A stretch of DNA of 64,000 nt. Origin: JAUWMI01 sp964454265 (lineage in GTDB: Bacteria > Sumerlaeota > Sumerlaeia > MWCT01 > JAUWMI01). The DNA lies in contig CAYVXD010000005.1 of assembly GCA_964454265.1 (NCBI GenBank), forward strand, positions 3,127 through 67,126, in the 5' to 3' direction. The position numbers were made by a program, and so were the translations under genes. Under the pieces are notes generated by a model, which did no database searches, was not told the origin of the DNA, and saw only the letters and a list, made by a program, of their open reading frames with translations. Shown here piece after piece: positions 45,401-52,920 of the stretch. Position 1 is the stretch's first letter, and each line of letters starts with the position of its first letter.

Positions 45401-47533
45401 ATTGTAGGTGCTCCGTATTATAGCGGTGGAATCACGCATCAAGGAGCAGTCTTTTTATACTCGGGGAGCTCCTCGGGACTTAACCCGAGCTACTTCTGGC
45501 CTAATTATGGGGGTCAAGTAGACGCATATTATGGGATTTCTGTTTCCACTGCTGGTGATGTGGATGGCGATGGGTACGCGGATTTCATGGTGGGAGCCAG
45601 CGGCTATGACAATGGTGAGACTGATGAAGGTATGGTCTTTGTATATTATAGCGGTAGTTGGCAGGCTTGGACTGCCGAGTCTAATCGTGAAGATGGGGGC
45701 TTAGGCTATTCTGTTTCCACAGCCGGAGACGTGAATGGCGACGGATACGCAGATCTTCTCGTCGGGGCTCGCTATTTGGTGGATACAACAGGAGATGAAG
45801 GCAGGGCTTTTCTCTACTATGGAAATGGTGGGGCCGGGCCCACACTTAATCCCCGCCAGCGGCTCAGTGACGACAGCGGCCCCATCGCCCACCTGGGCAA
45901 GTCAGACAGTAATGCCGTTCGCCTGGCATTGCTGGGGCGCACTCCATTTGGCCGGGGCCAGGTCAAACTTGAGTGGGAGGTCAAACCCTTCGGGACATCC
46001 TTCGATGGCACAGGCACGCAGCAGAGTGCAACCTGGATGGACACTGGTACTGCAGGCGTGGAATTTAACGAGCTAGTGAGCAGCTTACTGGAAAATATAC
46101 TCTACCATTGGCGCGTACGCCAGGTTTATCACCCAATCACCGCGCCATATCAACGATATAGCCGCTGGTTGACCATGCCGTGGAATGGCTGGCAGGAGGC
46201 GGACTTCCGTACCTCTGCGGCAACCCCAACGCCCACGCCAACCGCAACTCCAACGGCGACGCCTACACCGACACCAACGCCCACGCCGACCACGACTCCA
46301 ACGGCGACGCCTACACCGACCGCGACTCCAACGGCGACGCCTACACCGACCGCGACTCCAACGGCGACACCAACGCCAAGCCCAACTCCCTCGCCTACGG
46401 CGACGCCTACGCCAACTCCCTCGCCAAGCCCGACACCTGGTCCTACTCCCACGCCCACAGTGACAGCAACTCCAACACCCACGGCGAGTCCGACAGCAAC
46501 CCCAACCCCCTCACCTACGCCCTGGCAGATTGTCTTCGACTTTATACCAGATACGAACGAGTGGACCACTGGTGGCGCGACGGTTGTTTTTACTGCTCCT
46601 GATTTCACCTGGGAGCCAGACTACCTGAAGATGACCTCATCAACGAATACGAATACGTTCGGCTACTGGCAGAGTTCCCAGGATGCAATCCCTGCGGATG
46701 CGGACTATCTCTATCGCGCCCGGTTCAATGTCTCGACTGATGTAACAGATCAATCACTCGTTCCGCAGATACGCCTTCGTGCAAATTCGTTAAACCTGCA
46801 GCAGTATGATGTCCTTTCGATCGAAAGTGCGGGTGCCGGCGGTGCGTCTCCCGACGTGGCGGGCACGGACTACGACCTCTACTTTGTGCCGCCTGCAAAT
46901 GATACGGCCGCTATGCTTGCGTTCGATCTGCTGAATTTCAATCCCGACGATGCGGCGCAGGCAGAACTCGCCCTGGATAGCGTTACCGTTGATCGCTTTG
47001 CTCTGGATTCGCTCTCAGCTCCGACAGTCGTTCAGGATTACACCTTTGAGCTAAGCCAGGACGGGTGGACAACGGGTGGCGCACCCATCGCTTTTAGTCC
47101 GCCGGAGTATATTCATTCTGGCGGTGCACTTGAGCTGCGCTCAATAACCAACACGAATACGTTCGGCTTCTGGGGGAACCATCCGGCGGATATAACGATT
47201 CAGGCGGATCGCTTGTATCGAGGGACATTTGAAGTGAGAACAGATCTGACTAATCCTGCGCTGGTTCCAGAGATGCGGCTGCGGTTTAACACCGGGAATC
47301 TGCAAGCATCGCACACGTTTGGCATCTCAAGCGCAGGAGATGGGGCGAATTCGCCTGGCCTGACCAACACGAGCTACGATCGTGTCTACTTCCTGCCGCC
47401 GGCAAACTGCGCAGGCGCAGATCTCATCGTCTCATTTGACATGCTGAACTTCAATCCGGCAGACGTGCCAGCAGGAAGCCTGATCCTCGACCGCGCACTA
47501 ATCGAAACGCTTCCACCTCCAGCAGCACCCTAG
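42458..47533 (+). CDS. Giant secreted FG-GAP (integrin-alpha-like) repeat protein with Thr/Pro linker and twin C-terminal domains
   Basis: A 1691-residue exported protein. It starts at the ATG at 42458, which has AGAGGAGG upstream. The signal peptide is at about 1-42 (FLLIIAPALLFCPSTYG). An N-terminal beta domain (about 45-265) ends in VYPLSIDP. Fourteen FG-GAP repeats follow (about 268-1127), each with a calcium-loop sequence close to STAGDVNGDGYADVIVGAP. Then come a beta region (about 1130-1250), a Thr/Pro/Ser/Ala linker of about 100 residues and two tandem beta-sandwich-like domains of about 160 residues (about 1359-1688). Both share NTNTFG-W and LNFNP motifs. Fourteen repeats suggest two seven-bladed propellers. 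No anchor or sorting signal is recognised. Probable role: surface or extracellular carbohydrate or partner binding. Confidence 0.88.
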   Translation: MISCTVWRAVRSRNGQVLAFLLIIAPALLFCPSTYGHQTSSVDVDTLKQSDWWQQSQQHIRQMEYEITWQEQCVIPGGKAGYHMTNRAQNLRAYFYPEGPKVVRRTETQHSWVWDYRLMSFGRQGRMQSLVKPTLMVEKNCIEYHHGSLRARYENRETGIKESFVIIRKPDGAGQLVVAASLSGDLQGKVKPNGSCVEFLHNGETVISYGDLHVVDATGLKLPAKIVLSDNQLEIVIDDAGAVYPLSIDPTISSRDKTALSLSLAWMREGNQAYASFGSSVATAGDVNGDGYMDVIVGAPDYDNGHGGPDGAVFVYHGSSSGLNLSPNWSYHEDNQGPGFGYSVGTAGDVDGDGYADIIIGAPWYDHGNIDEGRAYVFRGGPSGIQEPVHWTWDGDQDDALFGYSVSTAGDINGDGCSDVIVGAPYFDIPWGYGDEGRVFLFNGEDGDGLSGDPDPNWTFDIDSSQIYMGWSVSTAGDVNGDGYADIVVGVPGYTHGQTDEGGIFVFHGASSGPGSAPNCIRESNQANSGFGKSVATAGDVNGDGYADVIVGARDFDNGQTDEGAAFVYHGSASGLHATYDWNAELDQASAHHGWAVSTAGDVNGDGYADVIIGAPYFDNGESNEGAIFLYIGSATGLGSDPDWTAEENQANAHFGYSVSTAGDVNGNGYSEIIAGAPDYDNGQTDEGAAYMYNGRASGPCSTYSWEVWSDQANARFSFSVSTAGDVNGDGYADVIVGAPSYDAGILTDGGKAFVYHGSASGLSLTPDWARSPALSGLSRFGWSVSTAGDVNGDGYSDVIIGSGGVAEDAAYVFHGSPTGLGINYSWRVEITEQDNTGFGQAVSTAGDVNGDGYADVIVGAPYFYNGEISEGVAFVYHGGPAGLSTDFAWRGESNQTNARFGFAVGSAGDVNGDGYSDVIVGAPYFDNGQDNEGRAFAYHGSASGLSSTPNWTAECNRAEAYFGQSVSTAGDVTGDGYSDVIVGAPYYSGGITHQGAVFLYSGSSSGLNPSYFWPNYGGQVDAYYGISVSTAGDVDGDGYADFMVGASGYDNGETDEGMVFVYYSGSWQAWTAESNREDGGLGYSVSTAGDVNGDGYADLLVGARYLVDTTGDEGRAFLYYGNGGAGPTLNPRQRLSDDSGPIAHLGKSDSNAVRLALLGRTPFGRGQVKLEWEVKPFGTSFDGTGTQQSATWMDTGTAGVEFNELVSSLLENILYHWRVRQVYHPITAPYQRYSRWLTMPWNGWQEADFRTSAATPTPTPTATPTATPTPTPTPTPTTTPTATPTPTATPTATPTPTATPTATPTPSPTPSPTATPTPTPSPSPTPGPTPTPTVTATPTPTASPTATPTPSPTPWQIVFDFIPDTNEWTTGGATVVFTAPDFTWEPDYLKMTSSTNTNTFGYWQSSQDAIPADADYLYRARFNVSTDVTDQSLVPQIRLRANSLNLQQYDVLSIESAGAGGASPDVAGTDYDLYFVPPANDTAAMLAFDLLNFNPDDAAQAELALDSVTVDRFALDSLSAPTVVQDYTFELSQDGWTTGGAPIAFSPPEYIHSGGALELRSITNTNTFGFWGNHPADITIQADRLYRGTFEVRTDLTNPALVPEMRLRFNTGNLQASHTFGISSAGDGANSPGLTNTSYDRVYFLPPANCAGADLIVSFDMLNFNPADVPAGSLILDRALIETLPPPAAP
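46220..46530 (+). repeat. Tandemly repetitive DNA coding for the Thr/Pro linker
   Basis: The linker is coded by near-perfect repeats, including a 30-bp unit starting ACTCCAACGGCGACGCCTAC that recurs two to three times between about 46290 and 46370. Slippage here would change linker length between strains. The long Val/Gly frame on the opposite strand is a shadow of this composition. Confidence 0.8.
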
Positions 47534-47556
47534 CCGTAGCATCGGCCAGCATAATG

Positions 47557-47584
47557 GTAGGAACGAATTATAATCTGTCCCTAC
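47557..47584. repeat. Palindromic intergenic repeat (GTAGGG family), degenerate member 2
   Basis: GTAGGAAC and GTCCCTAC arms around ATTATAAT. The left arm has decayed; the right half matches the member at 63917-63944 over 14 bases. Confidence 0.65.
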
Positions 47585-47594
47585 TTGGACATAA

Positions 47595-47631
47595 AAATTG
47601 CAGGTATCCCTTCCCGAGATACCTGCAATTT
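47595..47631 (+). terminator. 14-bp hairpin after the FG-GAP gene
   Basis: AAATTGCAGGTATC (47595-47608) pairs perfectly with GATACCTGCAATTT (47618-47631) across a nine-base loop. It lies 62 bases after the FG-GAP stop codon. There is an A-run before it but no U-run after it, so it may terminate poorly, or act as mRNA end protection. Confidence 0.5.
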
Positions 47632-47904
47632 GTAAATTCTGTCTGAAACTAAAATCAGTACAATTCCCAGAGAGTGTATTCCGATGTCCACCCAGGCGAA
47701 GGTCAAGCAGAGATCATCATACTGATTTGGAGTTGACTTTTCGAAATTTTATTTTCATCGTCTGGATACATACCGCTTTGAGCTATCTCGCGAAGGCGTT
47801 TTTGCACTGGGCCCATTCTCACTTGGACCAATCCATGTCATACGAGAAGCCTGAAGCGAAGAAATAGATTTTATCACACCGATCTGTTCAAGGAGGGAGA
47901 AACT

Positions 47905-49419
47905 ATGAAATCTGGGCTCTGTAATTTAGTGATTATTGTAATGTGTGCTATTCTACTCGGTTGTGCAACAATCGGACCAATTCAATTTGTAGGGAAAAGT
48001 TCAGAGCAAGAGCTGCGCGAAACGCTCGATTATCTCTTTCACACGCCGGAGTTTGAAAATGCGTATTGGGGCGTGAAGATCCAATCAGTTGACCGTGGGG
48101 ATGTGCTCTATTCGCTGCGTGAAGGAAAAGGGTTTATGCCAGCCTCCAACATGAAGCTCTATACTACTGCAGCGTCGCTGGCGCTGCTCGGTCCGGATTT
48201 CAAGTATGAGACCCCAATTTTCTACCAGGGCACGATTGATGCGGATGGCGTCTTGAATGGCGACGTGATTATTGTTGGCAGCGGAGACCCCTCGATCTCA
48301 GGCCGATACCGTAAGGAGATAACTACGGAGCAGATACTGGATGAATGGGTCCAAGCGTTTCGCAATCTGGGGATCACGAAGATTACCGGTGATATTGTTG
48401 GCGACGACGATTGTTTCGACGATTCGCCAGTCGCGGGCAGCTGGGAAAACGATGATCTTGCCTATTGGTATGCCACTGGCTCGAGCGGTCTTGCCATCAG
48501 CGATAATTGCTATAGCTATACCATAACCCCGGGAGAGGCGGTTTTTGCTCCGGCAACATGCACCATTGATCCCGACACAAGCTATTTGACCATTATTAAC
48601 GACGTTCTGACCACTGCTTCCACCGCTCGCAGGCGGGTTGATCTGCATCGTGAAATGACCAGCAATGATGTCAGATTTTTTGGCTCCATCCCATTGGAAG
48701 GCCGCCCTTATTCGCACTTTGCCTCTGTGTATAACGGCACGCTCTATACTACTACGCTATTCATGGAAGCGCTTGAGCACGGGGAAATTGAGGTTCTCGG
48801 TCGCGCAACGGATATTGACGACTATCCCGATAAGGCCGAGCGATTTTCTCCAGCCAACTTTACGCTGGTGCATACCCATGTTTCCCCTCCCCTCTCTGAG
48901 CTCATTGCGATGATTAATAAGCCAAGTCAGAATTTCTATGCCGACCATCTGCTGAGAACCCTCGGGTATTGGTTCAAGGATGAAGGAAGTTTCCGCAAAG
49001 GGGCTGAAGTGGTGGTGGAATTCCTGCGCACAATCGGCGCCGAAGACCTTGACGGATTCGAAATGGTGGACGGATCAGGGCTCTCGCGCAGGGATCTGGT
49101 TCAACCGCGTCATACTATTGCCCTGCTTGATTACATGATTCGCCAGCCATACGGAGAGGTCTTTTACGAATCGCTCCCGATCGCTGGCGTGGATGGGACA
49201 ATTAGACGACGCATGACAGGTACTTTGGCAGAGGCAAATGTTCACGCGAAGACTGGATTTATTTCGCGGGCGCGCAGCCTCTCTGGATACGTGACTACGA
49301 TGGACAATGAACTTTTGATTTTCTGCATGATGGCAAGTAACTATACAGTACCAACCCGCATGGCGAACCAGCAGCAAGATAGGACATGCGAGCTGCTAGC
49401 GAGTTTTCGTCGCCGCTAA
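47905..49419 (+). CDS. dacB: D-alanyl-D-alanine carboxypeptidase/endopeptidase, PBP4 (DacB, peptidase S13), lipoprotein
   Basis: A 504-residue periplasmic serine peptidase trimming peptidoglycan stem peptides and cross-links. The N-terminus is a lipoprotein signal with lipobox LLGC (Cys at about residue 22), so it would be membrane-anchored, which many DacB are not. The three active-site motifs are present: SNMK (S-x-x-K), SDN in LAISDNCYSY and KTG in HAKTGFI. The large S13 insertion between the first two motifs is present. Strong AAGGAGGG precedes the ATG. Confidence 0.94.
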   Translation: MKSGLCNLVIIVMCAILLGCATIGPIQFVGKSSEQELRETLDYLFHTPEFENAYWGVKIQSVDRGDVLYSLREGKGFMPASNMKLYTTAASLALLGPDFKYETPIFYQGTIDADGVLNGDVIIVGSGDPSISGRYRKEITTEQILDEWVQAFRNLGITKITGDIVGDDDCFDDSPVAGSWENDDLAYWYATGSSGLAISDNCYSYTITPGEAVFAPATCTIDPDTSYLTIINDVLTTASTARRRVDLHREMTSNDVRFFGSIPLEGRPYSHFASVYNGTLYTTTLFMEALEHGEIEVLGRATDIDDYPDKAERFSPANFTLVHTHVSPPLSELIAMINKPSQNFYADHLLRTLGYWFKDEGSFRKGAEVVVEFLRTIGAEDLDGFEMVDGSGLSRRDLVQPRHTIALLDYMIRQPYGEVFYESLPIAGVDGTIRRRMTGTLAEANVHAKTGFISRARSLSGYVTTMDNELLIFCMMASNYTVPTRMANQQQDRTCELLASFRRR

Positions 49420-49817
49420 CTTGCCCGAGCTCACACACCGCAACAGCCATCACCTATTTATTTGATACTTTGCCAGAATGAAAGTACACAGTGATCGCAA
49501 AATCACGGGCAAGTTGAAAATGCGCCTGTGGCGTGATGCCCGTGCCACCAGAATCTATCACAGTGGCACAGGCATCTTGCCTGTGAGGTAGGAGAAGATA
49601 TAAATGGTGAGTTTAGTCACAGTATGTCAGCAAGCCCAAATTCTTTTACCTTATTCTATCACAGTGGCACAGGCATCTTGCCTGTGAGGTAGGAGAAGAT
49701 ATAAATGGTNNNNNNNNNNNNNNNNNNNNNNNNNNNNNNNNNNNNNNNNNNNNNNNNNNNNNNNNNNNNNNNNNNNNNNNNNNNNNNNNNNNNNNNNNNN
49801 NNNNNNNNNGAGTTTAG
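49420..49817. other. Intergenic region with tandem repeat and scaffold gap
   Basis: About 400 bases, of which 100 are Ns (49710-49809). The left part (49420-49553) shows nothing. The rest is a 101-bp tandem repeat interrupted by the gap, listed separately. Confidence 0.6.
49554..49709. repeat. 101-bp tandem repeat unit and partial second unit, running into gap
   Basis: 49554-49608 recurs exactly at 49655-49709 (offset 101). The bases after the first copy, from 49609 (GAGTTTAGTCACAG...), recur after the gap at 49810. The unit therefore consists of a 55-base part with the inverted repeat CACAGGCA-TCT-TGCCTGTG (49567-49585 and 49668-49686) and a part copied from the last codons of the GT-C/TPR gene. 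The gap probably hides an unknown number of further units, or none. Confidence 0.85.
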
Positions 49818-52796
49818 TCACAGTATGTCAGCAAGCCCAAATTCTTTTGCCTTCGCTCGAATCTGTGCATTGGTACGGTCTAAGATATAGGCCTGGAGGT
49901 ATGCGGCCTGAGCCTTGGCCCGCTCCTGACGTGCCTCGTAGCAGTGCCCCAGATAGAGATATATGCGTGCCTGCATGGGATCCAGACGGCTGGCCTGTTC
50001 AAAAGCGTCCGCCGCTGTGTCCAGCCGATTCGCCTGATACAAGGCAACGCCCAGTCCGAAATACGCGTCCGTTAGCTCCGGGAGCAGACCCAAACTTTTT
50101 TCATAATATCCAATCGCTTCAGGATAGTTCCCCAGAAGGAGCATTTTGTCGCCCAGGGTCAGGTAGAAGCTGGCGTGGGATATTTCATGTGCCGAGGCCG
50201 TTGCGACGAGCTGCGTGCTCAGCGTGGGCTCGAGCATGATTTTGCGAAAAAGCGTGTTAAACTCAGGAACTTTCAGAGCCTGGGGCCATGCAGTCATGAT
50301 CAGATCCAGTGCCCGATTGAGTTCCCCTTTCTCTGTGAAAAATTCCGCCGCATAAACGTAGCTGTATGGCTCGTCAGAATGCGTGGCTACCAACTGCTCG
50401 ACTACAGTTTGGGCTGAAGTTTCGTCACCCGCCTGTCGCACCTTGCGAAACGCAATTTGCAATAATTTCCGCTGGACAGTTCGTTCAAATCCCGCCAGAT
50501 TCTTGAGAGGCGACAGGATGTTCTGTGCATCGTCGAGCTTGCCAAGATGCATGTAGTGATCTGCCAGTGTCGCAGCGGCCTGAAAGTATTCCGGCCGCCA
50601 GTGCTCTCCCTCATCCCCGTATCGGTCAGCCACGCGGGTGAGCAAGGCGAGTCGTGAGTCTAGGATGTGCTCAATGTGGTAATTATAGCGCTCGGCGAGC
50701 TGTGGATTGTTCTGTTGTACTGCATAATCTCGTACCATGTTCAGCGCCATGAGATTGGTTGGATCGAATCGCAGCACCGCCTGCGCACACGCTGTGCCAG
50801 AGCCTGGCCCCTCCTCTTTTTCAACCAGCCGATGCCGCAAGAAAGAGTATTCAGGACTTAGAATATGGCTTTTCTGCAGTCGTTGCTTTGCCTCATCATA
50901 CATGTTCGCCCACAGGTAAAGGTAGATCATGTTGCCGGAGATCGCTGGATGCGTGTAGTATTTTCCGCGTGCCATCCGCAATGCCTCCATTTTGATCCCT
51001 GGTGGCAAAAGCCCTTCCAGCAATACTGCCCCGATGATAAGCTTTTCTTCCGAGAGAATGGCGTGCGAGAGAATAGCGTGGGAAACGGCAGGCAAATTCT
51101 GCTCCTTGGCTAGCAGACTCAGTTCATATTTGACCAAGATGTTTTGCGGATCCAGCACCTGAGCACGCTCGAGCGATTTCTGCGCTCTGGCACTATTTCC
51201 CTCTTTCTTTGCTTCCAGTGCGTCGCGGAGATATTGTCCGGCCGGGTATGTGTGGGGATTCTGTATCAGGAAAAACATATTCAGGCAAAGAATTCCACCA
51301 ATCGCCATAGCCGGGAGAATTGGCTTGCTGAGAAACACCAGCCGCCAGGATGGGATACGTGCCGCAAACATCACTCCCAGTATTCCAACAAGGCCCAGTC
51401 CTACCATTCCAAGCGCCGATAGAATATGCCGACCCTGCTGGAGGTACTGGATCATGATTGAGTCGCCCCAGATCGTCAGCGGATGCAGTACGCTATGGCG
51501 AAGAAGAAGCCACCATTCATAGCTATAATGCCCAAAGAAGTAGTACTTCATGATTCCACGGGAGAAGAGGATAGCGAGGAAAACGTTGAGGATAGAAAAC
51601 AGGGCGAGTACGGACACGACCCTCCAGATCTTAAGTTTGCGTTGAAGCCAGCTGAGCGCACCAGCGCTGCCAAGTGTGAGTACAGGAATCAGCGCGCAGA
51701 AACGGCGTGCACCGAACGAAGTACCGGCGAACCAGTCACTCACCGCCGCATTGATGTACGTCATGGCGAGAACCGCAGCGATCAACCCGATCCCCAGGCG
51801 CGCTTGGCGTTTTAAGAAATACGCTAGCCCAAGGATACTGAGAAGCAAAAAGGGCGAGCTGGAAAAGAAACCGTTCCAGCCTGAAAAGAGAATTTTCAAA
51901 AACTGCGGACGTGTCCAGCGCAGAAACTCTTCGCCCTGCGGAATAATTAGAATCCGTCCGTAAATCACATACCAGATGACCATCTGGAGTGAGAGAACGA
52001 GGAAGAATCCAAAAAGAAAGCAACCCAGCTTGCGAAGTTCGTAGGCGAGAAACACAGAACGACGTCGTTTCAGGTGGGAAATGAGTCGCGGCAGAATGTG
52101 CGCAGCCGGGATAACCAGAAACACTGCGCATTGCCAGCGCGTCAGCACCATCAGCGCCCCAGCCAGGCCGTAGTAAAAGACATTCAGGTAGTATGGACTT
52201 CGTCTGCCACGCAGCGTAAGATACAGAAAAAGTGCTACGGAAAAGTAAGAATAGACGTGCGACATCGCCCCTTCCTTCAGAGCATAGTACAGCACAGGCG
52301 ATGAAGCGAACGTTGTAATCGCTGCCGCACATGAAACAAATGGCGAGAACCAGCGTCTGCACGTCCGATAAAGAATCAAAACGCCCGCATACCCATACCA
52401 GACCCCTGCCAGGGAGATAGCCACACAGAAGAGAAATGCGTAGCGATCAACCGGGCCAGCCAGTCCCAGGATCTCTGCCAGGTGGGCAACCACGAATGCG
52501 ACGAGCATAAATGGGGCAACGAGTAACGCAATACCCGGAGCATACACATTCTGCGTGTAGCCGTTTTGAGTCAGCAGCGTTGCCATGCCAACCGAGTATT
52601 GAACTTGATTGTTCGAGGCGAGCAGATCGTTTGCGAATCTCAGATCACCATCAAAGAGAGGCGATGAGAGGTAGGCGTAGTAGAAACAAGGATCGCCTCC
52701 CGTACCCATCCAGGGAGTGAATAGGAAAAGGAAGAGGAGAAAGTAAAGAATGGTGAGAATCCAGATGGCTTGGCGATCGTGACATGTAGCTGCCAT
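49818..52796 (-). CDS. GT-C-like membrane protein fused to a TPR domain
   Basis: A 992-residue protein. The N-terminal half has about twelve membrane segments (about 10-540), with an early loop containing GTGGDPCFYYAYLSSPLFDGD, typical of the acidic-residue loop of GT-C enzymes. Residues about 560-990 are TPR repeats (for example AIGYYEKSLGLLPELTDAYFGLGVALYQ and AFEQASRLDPMQARIYLYLGHCYEARQ). It may glycosylate a surface partner held by the repeats; acceptor and donor are unknown. The 3' end is copied in the tandem repeat just beyond the gap (ending in the last residues FGLADIL). Start ATG at 52796, with a weak ribosome site. Confidence 0.7.
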   Translation of the reverse strand: MAATCHDRQAIWILTILYFLLFLFLFTPWMGTGGDPCFYYAYLSSPLFDGDLRFANDLLASNNQVQYSVGMATLLTQNGYTQNVYAPGIALLVAPFMLVAFVVAHLAEILGLAGPVDRYAFLFCVAISLAGVWYGYAGVLILYRTCRRWFSPFVSCAAAITTFASSPVLYYALKEGAMSHVYSYFSVALFLYLTLRGRRSPYYLNVFYYGLAGALMVLTRWQCAVFLVIPAAHILPRLISHLKRRRSVFLAYELRKLGCFLFGFFLVLSLQMVIWYVIYGRILIIPQGEEFLRWTRPQFLKILFSGWNGFFSSSPFLLLSILGLAYFLKRQARLGIGLIAAVLAMTYINAAVSDWFAGTSFGARRFCALIPVLTLGSAGALSWLQRKLKIWRVVSVLALFSILNVFLAILFSRGIMKYYFFGHYSYEWWLLLRHSVLHPLTIWGDSIMIQYLQQGRHILSALGMVGLGLVGILGVMFAARIPSWRLVFLSKPILPAMAIGGILCLNMFFLIQNPHTYPAGQYLRDALEAKKEGNSARAQKSLERAQVLDPQNILVKYELSLLAKEQNLPAVSHAILSHAILSEEKLIIGAVLLEGLLPPGIKMEALRMARGKYYTHPAISGNMIYLYLWANMYDEAKQRLQKSHILSPEYSFLRHRLVEKEEGPGSGTACAQAVLRFDPTNLMALNMVRDYAVQQNNPQLAERYNYHIEHILDSRLALLTRVADRYGDEGEHWRPEYFQAAATLADHYMHLGKLDDAQNILSPLKNLAGFERTVQRKLLQIAFRKVRQAGDETSAQTVVEQLVATHSDEPYSYVYAAEFFTEKGELNRALDLIMTAWPQALKVPEFNTLFRKIMLEPTLSTQLVATASAHEISHASFYLTLGDKMLLLGNYPEAIGYYEKSLGLLPELTDAYFGLGVALYQANRLDTAADAFEQASRLDPMQARIYLYLGHCYEARQERAKAQAAYLQAYILDRTNAQIRAKAKEFGLADIL

Positions 52797-52831
52797 TCTC
52801 TTAGAAAGGTCTCGAAGTTTCTTGATCTATT

Positions 52832-52859
52832 GTAGGGGCAGTTCATGAACTGCCTCTAC
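52832..52859. repeat. Palindromic intergenic repeat (GTAGGG family), member 3
   Basis: GTAGGGGC and GCCTCTAC arms, centre AGTTCATGAACT. A single C-to-T change from perfect symmetry. It lies in the 124 bases between the GT-C/TPR gene and xylB. Confidence 0.8.
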
Positions 52860-52920
52860 CTATTCATCATAAATAGACTCGAAATACTAACGGCGCGTTG
52901 GCACCCGTCGTGCCTGAACG

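Larger units (their letters stand above)
47534..47904. other. Region between FG-GAP gene and dacB
   Basis: 371 bases with a degenerate GTAGGG palindrome (47557-47584) and a strong hairpin (47595-47631), listed separately. A possible 89-codon frame at 47598-47867 overlaps the hairpin and resembles nothing. The dacB ribosome site AAGGAGGG lies at 47890-47897. Confidence 0.45.

Noticed and set aside
46290..46375. Regular ~30-bp repeats considered as a CRISPR array
   Set aside because: Repeats are contiguous without spacers and lie inside a coding gene as Thr/Pro codons.
46150..46608. Long Val/Gly-rich frame on the minus strand opposite the Thr/Pro linker
   Set aside because: It is the antisense reading of the Thr/Pro repeat, with no start context and no homology expected; a shadow of composition.
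47598..47867. 89-codon plus-strand frame between the FG-GAP gene and dacB
   Set aside because: Overlaps the 14-bp hairpin and shows no coding character; no ribosome site.
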